64,000 nucleotides of DNA from Poseidonibacter lekithochrous (lineage in GTDB: Bacteria; Campylobacterota; Campylobacteria; Campylobacterales; Arcobacteraceae). The notes under the pieces are model-generated. The model saw nothing but the letters and a program-made list of their open reading frames with translations. It was not told the DNA's origin and did no database searches. The stretch spans positions 51,198 through 115,197 of the forward strand of contig NZ_JAHKQT010000038.1 in NCBI RefSeq assembly GCF_018861145.1. Reading direction: 5' to 3'. A program made the position numbers and the translations under genes. This document shows, piece by piece, positions 36,987-48,150 of the stretch (its first letter is position 1; every line of letters begins with the position of its first letter).

Positions 36987-38504
36987 ATGGGTACAAAAAT
37001 TCAAGCTGATGAAATCAGTTCGATCATAAAAGAAAGAATTGATAACTTTGAATTAAATGTAGATGTAAATGAAACTGGTAAAATCATCTCTTATGCAGAT
37101 GGTGTTGCTCAAGTTTACGGTCTAAAGAACGTTATGGCTGGAGAGATTGTTGAGTTTGAAAATGGGGACAAAGGTCTTACATTAAACTTAGAAGAAGCTT
37201 CTGTAGGTGTAGTTGTACTTGGTAAGGGTGATGGATTAAGAGAAGGAAGTTCTTGTAAAAGACTTGGTTCTTTATTATCTACTCCTGTTGGTGATGCAAT
37301 GAAAGGAAGAGTAGTTAATGCTCTTGGTGAACCTATTGATGGTAAAGGTGCAATTGAATCAACTGAGTCAAGATTAGTTGAAGAAAAAGCTCCTGGAATC
37401 ATGGCTAGAAAATCTGTTCATGAACCATTACAAACTGGTATTAAAGCAATTGATGCACTTGTTCCAATCGGAAGAGGTCAAAGAGAGCTTATTATTGGTG
37501 ATAGACAAACTGGTAAATCTACAGTTGCTATTGATACAATCCTTAATCAAAAAGATCAAGGTGTTACTTGTATTTATGTTGCAATTGGGCAAAAAGCATC
37601 TAATGTTGCTACAGTAGTAAGAACATTAGAAGAAGCTGGAGCAATGGATTATACTATTATTGTTAATGCAGGTGCTGCTGATTCTTCAGCATTACAATTC
37701 TTAGCACCATATACTGGTGTTACTATTGGTGAGTTCTTTAGAGATAATGGACAACATGCACTAATCGTATATGATGATTTAACTAAACATGCGGTTGCAT
37801 ATAGAGAAATGTCATTATTATTAAGAAGACCTCCAGGTCGAGAAGCATTCCCAGGGGATGTATTCTATCTTCACTCAAGATTACTTGAAAGAGCTGCAAA
37901 AATGTCAGATGAAAATGGTGCTGGGTCTATGACTGCATTACCAATCATTGAAACACAAGCAGGGGATGTTGCTGCATATATTCCAACAAACGTAATTTCA
38001 ATTACAGATGGTCAAATCTTCTTAGAAACAAACCTATTTAACTCAGGAATTAGACCTGCAATTAATGTTGGTTTATCAGTTTCAAGAGTTGGTGGAGCTG
38101 CACAAATTAAAGCTACTAAACAAGTTGCTGGTACTTTAAAATTATCTTTAGCACAATTTAGAGAACTTGAAGCATTCGCACAGTTTGCATCAGATCTTGA
38201 TGAAGCTACAAGAAGAGAACTTGAACTTGGTCAAAGAATGGTTGAAGTACTTAAACAAGGTGTTAACGCTCCTTTAGTAATTGAAAAACAAATTGTTATT
38301 CTTTATGCTGGTACAAAAGGTTATATTAATGATGTAGCTGTTGAAGATGTTGTAAGATACGAAGCTGAATTACATGCATTCTTTGAACAAAAATATACTA
38401 ATATTTTAGATGCTATTAGATCTAAGAAAAAGATAGATGATGAAACTGAAGCAGAATTAAAAGCTGCATTAGAAGAGTTTAAAACTGTATTTAGTGCAAA
38501 CTAA
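36987..38504 (+). CDS. atpA: ATP synthase subunit alpha
   Basis: A 505-residue non-catalytic nucleotide-binding F1 subunit. P-loop GDRQTGKS, the [17 protein letters not shown] stretch and [11 protein letters not shown] are all present. A strong AAAGGAG precedes the ATG. Codon use is that of a highly expressed gene. Confidence 0.98.
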   Translation: MGTKIQADEISSIIKERIDNFELNVDVNETGKIISYADGVAQVYGLKNVMAGEIVEFENGDKGLTLNLEEASVGVVVLGKGDGLREGSSCKRLGSLLSTPVGDAMKGRVVNALGEPIDGKGAIESTESRLVEEKAPGIMARKSVHEPLQTGIKAIDALVPIGRGQRELIIGDRQTGKSTVAIDTILNQKDQGVTCIYVAIGQKASNVATVVRTLEEAGAMDYTIIVNAGAADSSALQFLAPYTGVTIGEFFRDNGQHALIVYDDLTKHAVAYREMSLLLRRPPGREAFPGDVFYLHSRLLERAAKMSDENGAGSMTALPIIETQAGDVAAYIPTNVISITDGQIFLETNLFNSGIRPAINVGLSVSRVGGAAQIKATKQVAGTLKLSLAQFRELEAFAQFASDLDEATRRELELGQRMVEVLKQGVNAPLVIEKQIVILYAGTKGYINDVAVEDVVRYEAELHAFFEQKYTNILDAIRSKKKIDDETEAELKAALEEFKTVFSAN

Positions 38505-38514
38505 GGATTAGTTA

Positions 38515-39399
38515 ATGGCTAACTTAAAAGAGATTAAAGTACAAATTGGTAGTGTGAAAAACACTCAGAAGACAACTAAAGCTATGAAGCTTGTATCTTC
38601 TGCAAAACTAACGCGAACTAGACAACTGTCTGATCAAGCGAAAAGTTATGCAGGTAAGATAAATGATGTTCTTTCTGATATCGCTGCTAGAGTTAGCAAA
38701 GTTCAAGACGAAGGAAACATCGGTAAGGCATTTATTGCAAATGATAACCCAAAAACAGTTGATATTGTTTTTGTTACTGCCGATAAGGGACTTTGCGGTG
38801 GTTTTAATATGGCAACAATTAAAACTGTTAGTAATATGATGAATGACTATAATGCAAAAGGAACAACAGTTAGATTAAGAGCTGCTGGAAGAAAAGGTGT
38901 TGATTACTTTAACTTCCAAGGTGTAAGTTTACATCAATCAGTTTCTGATTTATCTTCTGCTCCTGAGTATGATAGAGCAGCTGATTTTATTAACGATGTT
39001 GTAGAAGACTTTAATACAGGTGCTACTGATAAAGTAGTAGTTGTTTATAATGGATTCTTAAACATGTTAACTCAAGAAATTAGAGTTAGAGAATTGTTAC
39101 CAGTTAGCTTAGAAAGTGCAGATGTTGAAAATGCAAGTTCTATGTTAAATATTGAACCAGATGATGATGAAGAAGTGTTAAATGAATTAACAGGTAAGTA
39201 TATTGATTTCAATATGTATTACGCTCTAATTGACTCTTTAGCTGCTGAACATTCTGCAAGAATGCAAGCAATGGAAGCAGCAACTAAGAATGCAAAAGAG
39301 AAAGTTGACTCATTAACAGTACAATATAATAAAGCTAGACAAGCTGCAATTACAACAGAGTTGATTGAAATTATCTCTGGTGTAGAATCATTAAAATAA
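38515..39399 (+). CDS. atpG: ATP synthase subunit gamma
   Basis: A 294-residue central rotor shaft. The N-terminal helix (IKVQIGSVKNTQKTTKAMKL) and the C-terminal helix (YNKARQAAITTELIEIISG) form the coiled coil inserted in the F1 head. The middle domain has DKGLCGGFN. It lies between alpha and beta genes. Confidence 0.97.
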   Translation: MANLKEIKVQIGSVKNTQKTTKAMKLVSSAKLTRTRQLSDQAKSYAGKINDVLSDIAARVSKVQDEGNIGKAFIANDNPKTVDIVFVTADKGLCGGFNMATIKTVSNMMNDYNAKGTTVRLRAAGRKGVDYFNFQGVSLHQSVSDLSSAPEYDRAADFINDVVEDFNTGATDKVVVVYNGFLNMLTQEIRVRELLPVSLESADVENASSMLNIEPDDDEEVLNELTGKYIDFNMYYALIDSLAAEHSARMQAMEAATKNAKEKVDSLTVQYNKARQAAITTELIEIISGVESLK

Positions 39400-40812
<1,413 letters not shown>

Positions 40813-40831
40813 TTAACCATTAAGGCATAAC

Positions 40832-41209
40832 ATGGATACAATTAAATTATCAATAGTTACACCTAATGGAGAAATCTTTAATGATGATGTAAAAACCGTA
40901 ACTCTTCCAGGAAAAGAGGGAGAGTTCGGTGTTCTACCAGGACACTCATCATTAATTTCTTCACTAACAGTTGGTGTGATTATTATTGAAAAAGCTGATT
41001 CTACTGAAGCTGTTGCCATAAATTGGGGACATGTTAAAGTTGATGAAAGTTCAGTTGACGTTCTAGCAGATGGTGCAATAGCATTAACTTCTGGACCAGA
41101 TTCACAGATTGCTAAAAATATTGAAGCTGCAAAAGACTTAGTTAACTCTGTTAAAGATTCTAAAGTCTCTGTTGCCTCAGTTGAAGCAAGAATTAACTCA
41201 TTTGCATAA
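40832..41209 (+). CDS. atpC: ATP synthase subunit epsilon
   Basis: A 125-residue F1 subunit with the beta-sandwich signature LSIVTPNGEIFNDDV and GKEGEFGVLPGHSSLI, plus a C-terminal helical pair. No terminator follows; the Tol-Pal genes begin seven bases later and are probably read through. Confidence 0.96.
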   Translation: MDTIKLSIVTPNGEIFNDDVKTVTLPGKEGEFGVLPGHSSLISSLTVGVIIIEKADSTEAVAINWGHVKVDESSVDVLADGAIALTSGPDSQIAKNIEAAKDLVNSVKDSKVSVASVEARINSFA

Positions 41210-41215
41210 TAGCTT

Positions 41216-41776
41216 ATGACTGATACAATACTAAATTATTTGACTAATAGTAGTGCTATAACTTATATAGTTTTAGCGCTATTGTCAATCTACTTAATCA
41301 TTACAATATGGATTTTCTTATATAGATATTTTGCACTTACTGCACTAATTAGAAATGAAGAAAAATCATTAGAATCTCTTACTTCACGAGAAGCTACATT
41401 TTCACCATTATCTGCATTAAATAAATGTGCAAATAATACGAATTCAAAAGAACTGCTAAATGCATGCGAACTTAATATTATTAAAGACGCTAGTGTTGGT
41501 GTATCTTGGTTAGCAATTATCTCATCTACAGCACCTTTTATTGGTTTATTTGGTACGGTTGTAGGAATATTAGAATCTTTTGCAAAATTTTCTACAGAGT
41601 CTAAAGTTGCTTTTTCAGTTATTGCTCCTGCAATCTCAGAAGCACTAATAGCTACAGCTGCAGGTATTTTCGTGGCAATTTTTGCATATACTTTTCATCA
41701 AATAATTGTAAGAAAAGTTTATGAATTAAATACTTATATTAAGGCTCAATCTCAAATATTAATTGCTAAGGGTTAA
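41216..41776 (+). CDS. tolQ: TolQ/ExbB-family proton channel subunit
   Basis: A 186-residue inner-membrane protein with three helices: one near the N-terminus (ITYIVLALLSIYLIITIWIFLY) and two in the conserved C-terminal half (WLAIISSTAPFIGLFGTVVGI, then ISEALIATAAGIFVAIFAY). With TolR it converts proton-motive force into mechanical work. Tol rather than Ton assignment rests on the following tolB-pal genes. Confidence 0.92.
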   Translation: MTDTILNYLTNSSAITYIVLALLSIYLIITIWIFLYRYFALTALIRNEEKSLESLTSREATFSPLSALNKCANNTNSKELLNACELNIIKDASVGVSWLAIISSTAPFIGLFGTVVGILESFAKFSTESKVAFSVIAPAISEALIATAAGIFVAIFAYTFHQIIVRKVYELNTYIKAQSQILIAKG

Positions 41777-41779
41777 TTT

Positions 41780-42169
41780 ATGTATGATTTTAATCAAAAA
41801 CCAGATTTAAATATAACCCCTTTAGTTGATGTTATGCTAGTTTTACTAGCAATTTTAATGGTAACTGCACCTGTAATTAATTATGAAGAATCTATTAATC
41901 TTCCAAAAGGAAGTAAATCAAAACAAGTTTCTAATTTCAAAAAAATAGATATTCAAATTGATAAAAATAGAGTAGTTATAATTAATAAGAAAAAATATGA
42001 TATAGCAAACTTCCCTGATAGTTTTTTACTATTTGTTAATGGCAAAGATAAAAATACTCCTGTTCATATAAGAGCAGATAAATCATTGAAATATGACGAT
42101 ATTATATTTGTTTTAAAATCAGTAAAAGAGACTGGATTTTTTAAAGTTGCTTTAGTTACAGATGGTTAA
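41780..42169 (+). CDS. tolR: TolR/ExbD-family protein
   Basis: A 129-residue protein with one membrane helix containing the conserved proton-carrying aspartate (Asp17 in PLVDVMLVLLAILMVTAP), then a periplasmic domain ending VHIRADKSLKYDDIIFVLKSVKETGF. It forms the energising complex with the preceding gene product. It starts three bases after its stop. Confidence 0.92.
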   Translation: MYDFNQKPDLNITPLVDVMLVLLAILMVTAPVINYEESINLPKGSKSKQVSNFKKIDIQIDKNRVVIINKKKYDIANFPDSFLLFVNGKDKNTPVHIRADKSLKYDDIIFVLKSVKETGFFKVALVTDG

Positions 42170-42172
42170 TCA

Positions 42173-42907
42173 ATGCAAAAAAATTCATCTCTTTTAATAT
42201 CTGGAATATTATCTTTTTCTTTTTACATTCTTCTATGTTTTTTAGTTGTTTATTACATTAGTTCACCTCCTGTGAAAAAATATACTGCTAAAACAAAAGT
42301 TACAGTTTTAGAACTTGACGTAATTGTTGAAAAAAGTGATAAAAAAAGAATAGAAAAAAAAGAAGATAAAAAAATTGAAAAGAAAGAAGTCGTGGTGGAA
42401 AAAGCTGCTTCAAAAGCTGCTGAGAAAAAACCCGATTTAAAATCTTTATTTGCAAACGTAAGTACAAAATCAGCAAAAGTTGCGAAAAAAGAAGTAAATA
42501 AAGTTGTTAAATCAATTGACCCTAAAAAGTTTAAATCAAAATTTGAGAAACAAAAAAAATCATCAAATGTAAAACTTGATAAATTATTAAATGACAAAAA
42601 AACAACTACAAATGTAAGTAGTTCTAGTAAGAGTAAAAGTAAAGAAAGTGATGAATATTTTTCTCAAGTTTCAAGTTTACTTGATGTATGGATACCTTTA
42701 ATTAGAGAAGATGGATTACAAGCTACTGTTCTTGTTATGATTGATACAAATGGAAGATTTGATTATAAATTTAAGAAATATTCTGGAAATAATGATTTTG
42801 ATATTTCTTTAAAAGCTTTTTTAGAAGAACAAAAAAGTATAATATACCCTAAACCTAAAAAAAGAAAAAAAGTTCAAATAGATGTTGACTTTAAATCAAA
42901 AGGATAA
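42173..42907 (+). CDS. tolA: TolA-like protein with TonB-type C-terminal domain
   Basis: 244 residues: an N-terminal membrane anchor (about 8-30), a highly charged lysine/glutamate-rich linker (about 55-165), and a C-terminal domain (about 170-240) with the TonB/TolA C-fold pattern (LQATVLVMIDTNGRFDYKFKKYSG). It would span the periplasm and link the TolQR motor to TolB/Pal. The linker is far shorter than in E. coli TolA. The identification leans on gene order. Confidence 0.82.
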   Translation: MQKNSSLLISGILSFSFYILLCFLVVYYISSPPVKKYTAKTKVTVLELDVIVEKSDKKRIEKKEDKKIEKKEVVVEKAASKAAEKKPDLKSLFANVSTKSAKVAKKEVNKVVKSIDPKKFKSKFEKQKKSSNVKLDKLLNDKKTTTNVSSSSKSKSKESDEYFSQVSSLLDVWIPLIREDGLQATVLVMIDTNGRFDYKFKKYSGNNDFDISLKAFLEEQKSIIYPKPKKRKKVQIDVDFKSKG

Positions 42908-42909
42908 AT

Positions 42910-44181
42910 ATGAAAAAAATATTACTAATTACAATATTACTAATAAGTTCAGTTTTTGCAGCAGTTGATGCAAAGCTTGAGATAGTAAAAAAAGCAAATA
43001 CACTACCGAAAATTCTTATTTCAGTTGCAAGTGATACAAGTGAAATTTCTACACTAAATAAAATCAAGAAAATACTTTCAAAAGATTTAGAAATTAGTGG
43101 GCATTTTGAAGTATTAAGTATTCAACATAATAAAAATTATACTGAGTTACCAGATTTAAATGTCTTAACAAATGAAAATGTTGATTTATATTTAAATTTA
43201 TCTGCTGTTAGAAATGCTACAGGTGGATATAGTTTATTAACTAAATTATATGATATAAATGCACAAGCTATGATTTTAGAGAAAAGTTTCACGAGTTCAA
43301 GAGAAAATAGATATCCATTTTTAGCTCATAGAACAGCAATCTCAATAAATGATCACTTTAAAGCGCCAAGTATTAAATGGATGGATAAATTTGTAATTTA
43401 TTCAGTTTATAAAGGTGCTGGTAAAGCAGATATTATGATTGGAGATTATACTTTAACTTACAAAAAACAGATTGTATCAGGTGGTTTAAATATCTTCCCT
43501 AAATGGGCTGGAAAAGATCAAAAAAGTATTTATTACACATCATATAACTATGATAAACCTACACTTGTAAAATTAAATATCTTTACAAGTAGTAAGAAAG
43601 TTATTATGAGTTCTGATGGAATGATTGCTTGTTCTGATGTAAGTGCAGATGGGTCAAAGTTACTAATTACAGCTTCTCCTTCAGGTCAACCAGATATCTA
43701 TGCTTATGATACACGAACGGCTAAAAAAACAAGAGTTACAACATATAGTGGTATTGATGTTGGTGGACAGTTTATTGAAGATGATAGTAGAATTGTATTT
43801 GTTTCAGATAGATTAGGAAATCCAAATATTTTTGCTAAAAGTGTTAACTCAAGAGGTGTAGAAAAATTAGTTTATCATAGTAGAAACAATTCTTCAGCAA
43901 CTTCATACAAAGACAATATTGTTTATGCAAGTAAAGATAAAGAGAATGAATTAGGTGAAAAATCTTTTAATCTTTACCTAATGTCTACAAAGTCTGATGA
44001 TTTAAAAAGATTAACTGCAAGTGGAATAAATCAATTCCCAAAATTCTCTCAAGATGGCGAGTCACTCCTATTTATTAAGTCATTCAAAGGTGTTAGTTCA
44101 ATTGGAATTTTAAGATTAAATTTCAATAAGTCATATTTATTCCCTTCTAATAATGGAAGAATTCAATCAATTGATTGGTAA
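42910..44181 (+). CDS. tolB: TolB, periplasmic beta-propeller
   Basis: A 423-residue protein: signal peptide (MKKILLITILLISSVFA), a small N-terminal alpha/beta domain with IKKILSKDLEISGHFEVL, and a beta-propeller with repeated SADGSKLLITAS, SGQPDIYAYD and RIVFVSDRLGNPNIF blades. It binds Pal and helps outer-membrane constriction at division. It starts two bases after tolA. Confidence 0.95.
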   Translation: MKKILLITILLISSVFAAVDAKLEIVKKANTLPKILISVASDTSEISTLNKIKKILSKDLEISGHFEVLSIQHNKNYTELPDLNVLTNENVDLYLNLSAVRNATGGYSLLTKLYDINAQAMILEKSFTSSRENRYPFLAHRTAISINDHFKAPSIKWMDKFVIYSVYKGAGKADIMIGDYTLTYKKQIVSGGLNIFPKWAGKDQKSIYYTSYNYDKPTLVKLNIFTSSKKVIMSSDGMIACSDVSADGSKLLITASPSGQPDIYAYDTRTAKKTRVTTYSGIDVGGQFIEDDSRIVFVSDRLGNPNIFAKSVNSRGVEKLVYHSRNNSSATSYKDNIVYASKDKENELGEKSFNLYLMSTKSDDLKRLTASGINQFPKFSQDGESLLFIKSFKGVSSIGILRLNFNKSYLFPSNNGRIQSIDW

Positions 44182-44232
44182 TTAAGTTTTGATTTTGTAA
44201 AATAAGTTAATTTTTAATTTAAGGATAAATTT

Positions 44233-44802
44233 ATGAAAAAAATTAGTATTTACTCTTTCTTAGTGGCATCTGTTTTATTTACAGCAGGTTGTAGTGAAAA
44301 AAACGTTGACATGACAGTTGACAATACTCCAAAGCAAGTTGTTGTTGATAATTCAGAATCAGCTTTAAACACGATTCCAGAAACAACTATCAATGAAATT
44401 ACAGATGGTTCTTTCTCAATGGCTGGTGAAGCTGATAATGGTGTTTACTATATCATTAATGGTAAAAAAGTATTAATTGAAAATGTATACTTTGGATTTA
44501 ACAAGTATGACTTAACATCATCAATGAAAGATGTAGTTATGAATAATGCTAATAAATTATCTGCTGTTAATACTTCTTCTACTATTAAAGTTACAGGTAA
44601 CACTGATGAATGGGGAACTGATGAGTATAACTATGCTTTAGGTTTAAAAAGAGCAAAAGTTGTAAAAGATGTTTTAATTAATAATGGCGTAAATGCTAAT
44701 GTTAGATTAGTTACATTAGGTGAAAGTAATCCAGCTTGTACTGAAAAAACTTCTGCTTGTTGGCAAAAAAATAGAAGAGTAGAACACGCTCTTACTAAAT
44801 AA
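44233..44802 (+). CDS. pal: Pal, peptidoglycan-associated outer-membrane lipoprotein
   Basis: A 189-residue protein with a lipobox (FTAGC), a short linker and a C-terminal OmpA-like peptidoglycan-binding domain. The domain shows YFGFNKYDLT, VTGNTDEWGTDEYNYALGLKRA and CWQKNRRVEHAL. The equivalent in Campylobacter is the Omp18 antigen. A 51-base gap after tolB may carry its own promoter, suiting an abundant lipoprotein. Confidence 0.96.
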   Translation: MKKISIYSFLVASVLFTAGCSEKNVDMTVDNTPKQVVVDNSESALNTIPETTINEITDGSFSMAGEADNGVYYIINGKKVLIENVYFGFNKYDLTSSMKDVVMNNANKLSAVNTSSTIKVTGNTDEWGTDEYNYALGLKRAKVVKDVLINNGVNANVRLVTLGESNPACTEKTSACWQKNRRVEHALTK

Positions 44803-44806
44803 TTCT

Positions 44807-45805
44807 ATGAATAAATATATTTTATCTTTTTTAATCATTAGCACATTAGCTGTAGCCGAAGAGGTTTCAGTTTTTGGTGCTGGTGATCTAAATGCTAAAA
44901 ACCCTTATGGATTAAACTCTTCTGAGAAATATATTCTTAAAAATCAAAAAAAACTAAATACACTTACTTCAAAAGTAAGTGATGTTAAGTTATTAATTGA
45001 TTCATTAAATAAAAGAATTGAAGGTCTTGAATCAATTTATGAAGGTGACTCTTCAAAATTGAACTCTACAGTTTTAAAAATGAATGAAATTATAAAAAAA
45101 GTTGAGTTATCTTCAGATATGGCTAGTAAAAATAGCACAGAAACTGAAGAAATCAAAAATGTTTCAGAACAACTTCTAAATATGAAAGAAGAGACTGATA
45201 AAGAAGTTAAAACAAGTATTTCAACTTTAAAACGTGCAGTTTCAAAACTATCCAATTTAGTTAATAAAATTAATTCTCAATATATTTCTGAAAATGAATT
45301 AAAAACCAATATGAATCAGTTTGTTACAAGAGCTGAATTTGAAGCATTAAAAAAAGCAGTTGGAGTTAAATCAACTTCAAGTGCATCAACTTCATCATCT
45401 CCTTCTGTAAGTGTAGAAAAAAAGTCTAAAGAAATTGATCTTTCTGATAAAGCTGGTTTATCTGCAAGTGCAAAAGAAGATTACAAAAATAGAAACTTTA
45501 CAAAAGCAATTCCAAAGTTTGAAGCTCTTGTAGGTGCAAATTATAAACCAGCAGAAGGTAATTATTACTTAGCTGAAATGTGGTATGTAAGAAAGAAATA
45601 TGACCTTGCAATAAGTCATTTTAAAAAATCTGCTATTCTTTATGATAAAGCAGCTTATATGCCTACATTATTATTGCACAGTGCTATCTCATTTGAAAAG
45701 ACAAAAGATAAAGAAAATGCTAAAAGCTTTTACAGTACTTTAATAGATCTTTATCCTAATTCTTCTGAGTCTAAAGTAGCCAAGAAAAATTTATCAAAAT
45801 TATAA
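44807..45805 (+). CDS. CpoB/YbgF-like TPR protein
   Basis: A 332-residue exported protein: signal peptide (ILSFLIISTLAVAEE), a coiled-coil region (about 40-180), a serine-rich linker, and C-terminal TPR repeats (about 220-330) with YYLAEMWYVRKKYDLAI. This is the layout of CpoB (YbgF), which works with Tol-Pal to coordinate division and peptidoglycan synthesis. It begins four bases after pal. Confidence 0.88.
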   Translation: MNKYILSFLIISTLAVAEEVSVFGAGDLNAKNPYGLNSSEKYILKNQKKLNTLTSKVSDVKLLIDSLNKRIEGLESIYEGDSSKLNSTVLKMNEIIKKVELSSDMASKNSTETEEIKNVSEQLLNMKEETDKEVKTSISTLKRAVSKLSNLVNKINSQYISENELKTNMNQFVTRAEFEALKKAVGVKSTSSASTSSSPSVSVEKKSKEIDLSDKAGLSASAKEDYKNRNFTKAIPKFEALVGANYKPAEGNYYLAEMWYVRKKYDLAISHFKKSAILYDKAAYMPTLLLHSAISFEKTKDKENAKSFYSTLIDLYPNSSESKVAKKNLSKL

Positions 45806-45827
45806 AAAATAATAAAAAGGAACATTT

Positions 45828-46364
45828 ATGTCAAATAAAGTTATAGGTATAGAATATAATCTTAAAGATGCTAAAACTGGTGATCAGTTAGACACTAATT
45901 TAGGTCAAGCACCTTTAGAATTTATTACTGGAAAAGGTCAAATTATTCCAGGATTAGAAGCAAAAGTTGAAACAATGGCTGCTAACGAATCTGCGGATGT
46001 TTTAGTTGAACCTAAAGATGGTTACGGTGAGTACAATGAAGAAGCTATTCAAGTTTTACCAAAAGAGCAATTTGCTGGTATTGAGTTAGCTGAAGGTATG
46101 TCATTATATGGAACTGGTGAGCAAGGTGAAACTGTTCAAGTTTTAGTTAAATCATTTGATGATAAAGAAGTTACTATTGATTATAACCACCCAATGGCTG
46201 GTAAATCTTTAATGTTCTCTGTTACAGTTCTATCTTTAAGAGATGCTAGTGAAGAAGAAGTTCAAACTGGTGTTGTTGGTGGAATGGCTGCGATGAGTGG
46301 CGGATGTTGTGGTGGTGGTTCATCTGAATCTGCACCTCAATCAGGTGGTTGTGGTTGTAATTAG
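45828..46364 (+). CDS. slyD: SlyD-like FKBP peptidyl-prolyl isomerase with metal-binding tail
   Basis: A 178-residue cytoplasmic isomerase and chaperone. An FKBP domain (QAPLEFITGKGQIIPGLEAKV) contains the SlyD-type insert-in-flap domain. The C-terminus is rich in glycine and cysteine (GGCCGGG, then GGCGCN) with five cysteines and no histidines, unlike the histidine-rich tail of E. coli SlyD. Metal binding by the tail is inferred. AAAAGGA precedes the ATG; a strong terminator follows. Confidence 0.93.
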   Translation: MSNKVIGIEYNLKDAKTGDQLDTNLGQAPLEFITGKGQIIPGLEAKVETMAANESADVLVEPKDGYGEYNEEAIQVLPKEQFAGIELAEGMSLYGTGEQGETVQVLVKSFDDKEVTIDYNHPMAGKSLMFSVTVLSLRDASEEEVQTGVVGGMAAMSGGCCGGGSSESAPQSGGCGCN

Positions 46365-46404
46365 TAGTTGCTAGGTTAGCAAGATATTACAAAACAATTA
46401 TCTT

Positions 46405-46448
46405 TTTTGCCCGAGTGTATTTATGCACTTGGGCAAAACTATTTTTTA
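46405..46448 (+). terminator. Terminator after slyD
   Basis: A 13-bp stem (TTTTGCCCGAGTG at 46405 with CACTTGGGCAAAA at 46426-46438, one GT pair) and an 8-base loop, followed by a T-run at 46443-46448. It ends the long Tol-Pal transcript. Confidence 0.85.
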
Positions 46449-46526
46449 GGGTTATGAATTTTAACTTTAACAAATAGTTTTGAAATAAACTACATATTTA
46501 AAAATTTAATTATATGAGGTATTATA

Positions 46527-47456
46527 ATGAAAAAAGTTGCTTTTATTTTTCCAGGGCAAGGTTCTCAAGCTGTTGGAATGGGTAAAGATTTTTTTGAAAA
46601 TAGTGATATTGCAAAAGAGATGATTTCAAAAGCTAGCGAGCGTTTAGGAATCAATTTTGAAGAGCTATTATTTACTGAAAATGACAGATTAGGTAAAACA
46701 GAATTTACACAACCTGCAATTTTACTTGTAAGTTCAATTGCAAATGCAATTTTTAAAGATAAGTACGATATTCAACCTGAATTCGTTTTAGGACATTCGT
46801 TAGGTGAATTTTCAGCTTTAGTAGCTGCTGGAGCACTTGATTATTTAGATGCAGTTGAATTAGTACATAAACGTGGTTTATTTATGCTTGATGCATGCTC
46901 AAATGGTGGTGCTGGTATGATGGCATTAGTAGGTATGGATGACAAAGCAGTAGAAAATATTTGTGAAGAACAAAGAGCAGCAGGAAAACAAGTATGGCCA
47001 GCAAATTATAATATGGATGGACAACTTGTACTTGCTGGAATTAAAGCAGATTTAGAATCTTTAGTTGATACATTTAAAGAAGCAGGAGCTAAAAGAGCTA
47101 TTGTTTTAGATATGTCTGTAGCTTCACATTGTGAATTATTAACAGCATCTGTTGAAAATTTAAAACCATATTTAGAAGAGTATTTAAAAGATGAATTTTC
47201 TTCTGTTATTTCAAATGTAACAACACAAAGTTATACTATGAAAGATGAAGCTATTGAATTATTATCATCTCAACTTACATCACCAGTAAAATATAAGCAA
47301 TCAATTTTAGCAAATACAAATGTAGATGCATTTATTGAATTTGGAAATGGTGCTGTTTTAAAAGGTTTAAATAGAAAAATTTGTAAATCAATTCCTACAT
47401 TAAATGTAAGTGATTTTGCATCACTAGAAAAAACAATTGAGGCTTTAAATGACTAA
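46527..47456 (+). CDS. fabD: Malonyl-CoA:ACP transacylase
   Basis: A 309-residue enzyme loading malonate onto acyl carrier protein for fatty acid synthesis. FPGQGSQAVGMG, the active-site serine in GHSLGEFSAL, and the catalytic histidine in VASHCELL are all present. It overlaps mtnN by eight bases, so the two are coupled. Confidence 0.97.
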   Translation: MKKVAFIFPGQGSQAVGMGKDFFENSDIAKEMISKASERLGINFEELLFTENDRLGKTEFTQPAILLVSSIANAIFKDKYDIQPEFVLGHSLGEFSALVAAGALDYLDAVELVHKRGLFMLDACSNGGAGMMALVGMDDKAVENICEEQRAAGKQVWPANYNMDGQLVLAGIKADLESLVDTFKEAGAKRAIVLDMSVASHCELLTASVENLKPYLEEYLKDEFSSVISNVTTQSYTMKDEAIELLSSQLTSPVKYKQSILANTNVDAFIEFGNGAVLKGLNRKICKSIPTLNVSDFASLEKTIEALND

Positions 47457-48144
47457 ATTAGCAATCATGGGAGCAATGGAAGAGGAAATCGAACCTCTTT
47501 TATCTCACTTTACAAATGTAAATGTAGTAGAATTTGCAAATAATAAATATTATGAAGTAAATTACAAGGGTTTAGATATTGTAATAGCATATTCAAAAAT
47601 TGGAAAAGTTTTCGCAAGTCTTACTGCTACAACTATGTGTGAGAAATTTGGTTGTGATACTTTACTTTTTTCAGGTGTTGCAGGTGCTATCAATCCTGAG
47701 CTTAAAATAGGTGATTTAATTATCGCTGATAAATTATGTCAACATGATTTAGATATTACAGCTTTTGGACATCCAAATGGATTTGTTCCAGGTGGAAGTG
47801 TTTTTGTAGAAACTTCAAAAGATTTAAGAAAAGTTGCAATAGAAGTAGCAAAAGAAAATAATCTAAAAGTAATTGAAGGCACAATAGCAACAGGTGATCA
47901 GTTTGTACACTCTACAGAGCGTAAAGATTTTATAGAATCAACTTTCAAAGCTGATGCCTTAGAAATGGAAGGTGCAAGTGTTGCTGTCGTTTGTGATGCT
48001 TTAAATGTACCATTTTTTATATTACGTGCTATTTCTGATAGTGCTGATATGGATGCAGGTTTTGATTTTGATGAATTTCTAAAATCCAGCGCAGTTAATT
48101 CTGCTAATTATTTAATAAAAATAGTTGAAAAATTAAATAGATAA
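47449..48144 (+). CDS. mtnN: MTA/SAH nucleosidase
   Basis: A 231-residue nucleoside hydrolase of the PNP fold: AIMGAMEEEIEPL, IVIAYSKIGKV, FSGVAGAI, ATGDQFVHS, EMEGASVA and RAISDSAD. It recycles methylthioadenosine and S-adenosylhomocysteine. In Campylobacter and Helicobacter the same enzyme also acts on aminodeoxyfutalosine in menaquinone synthesis, and this is likely here too. Confidence 0.95.
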   Translation: MTKLAIMGAMEEEIEPLLSHFTNVNVVEFANNKYYEVNYKGLDIVIAYSKIGKVFASLTATTMCEKFGCDTLLFSGVAGAINPELKIGDLIIADKLCQHDLDITAFGHPNGFVPGGSVFVETSKDLRKVAIEVAKENNLKVIEGTIATGDQFVHSTERKDFIESTFKADALEMEGASVAVVCDALNVPFFILRAISDSADMDAGFDFDEFLKSSAVNSANYLIKIVEKLNR

Positions 48145-48150
48145 AATAAA

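Noticed and set aside
42253..42597. 114-residue minus-strand frame inside tolA
   Set aside because: It is the mirror of a lysine/glutamate-rich linker; its phenylalanine/serine-rich composition is what the complement of such codons gives.
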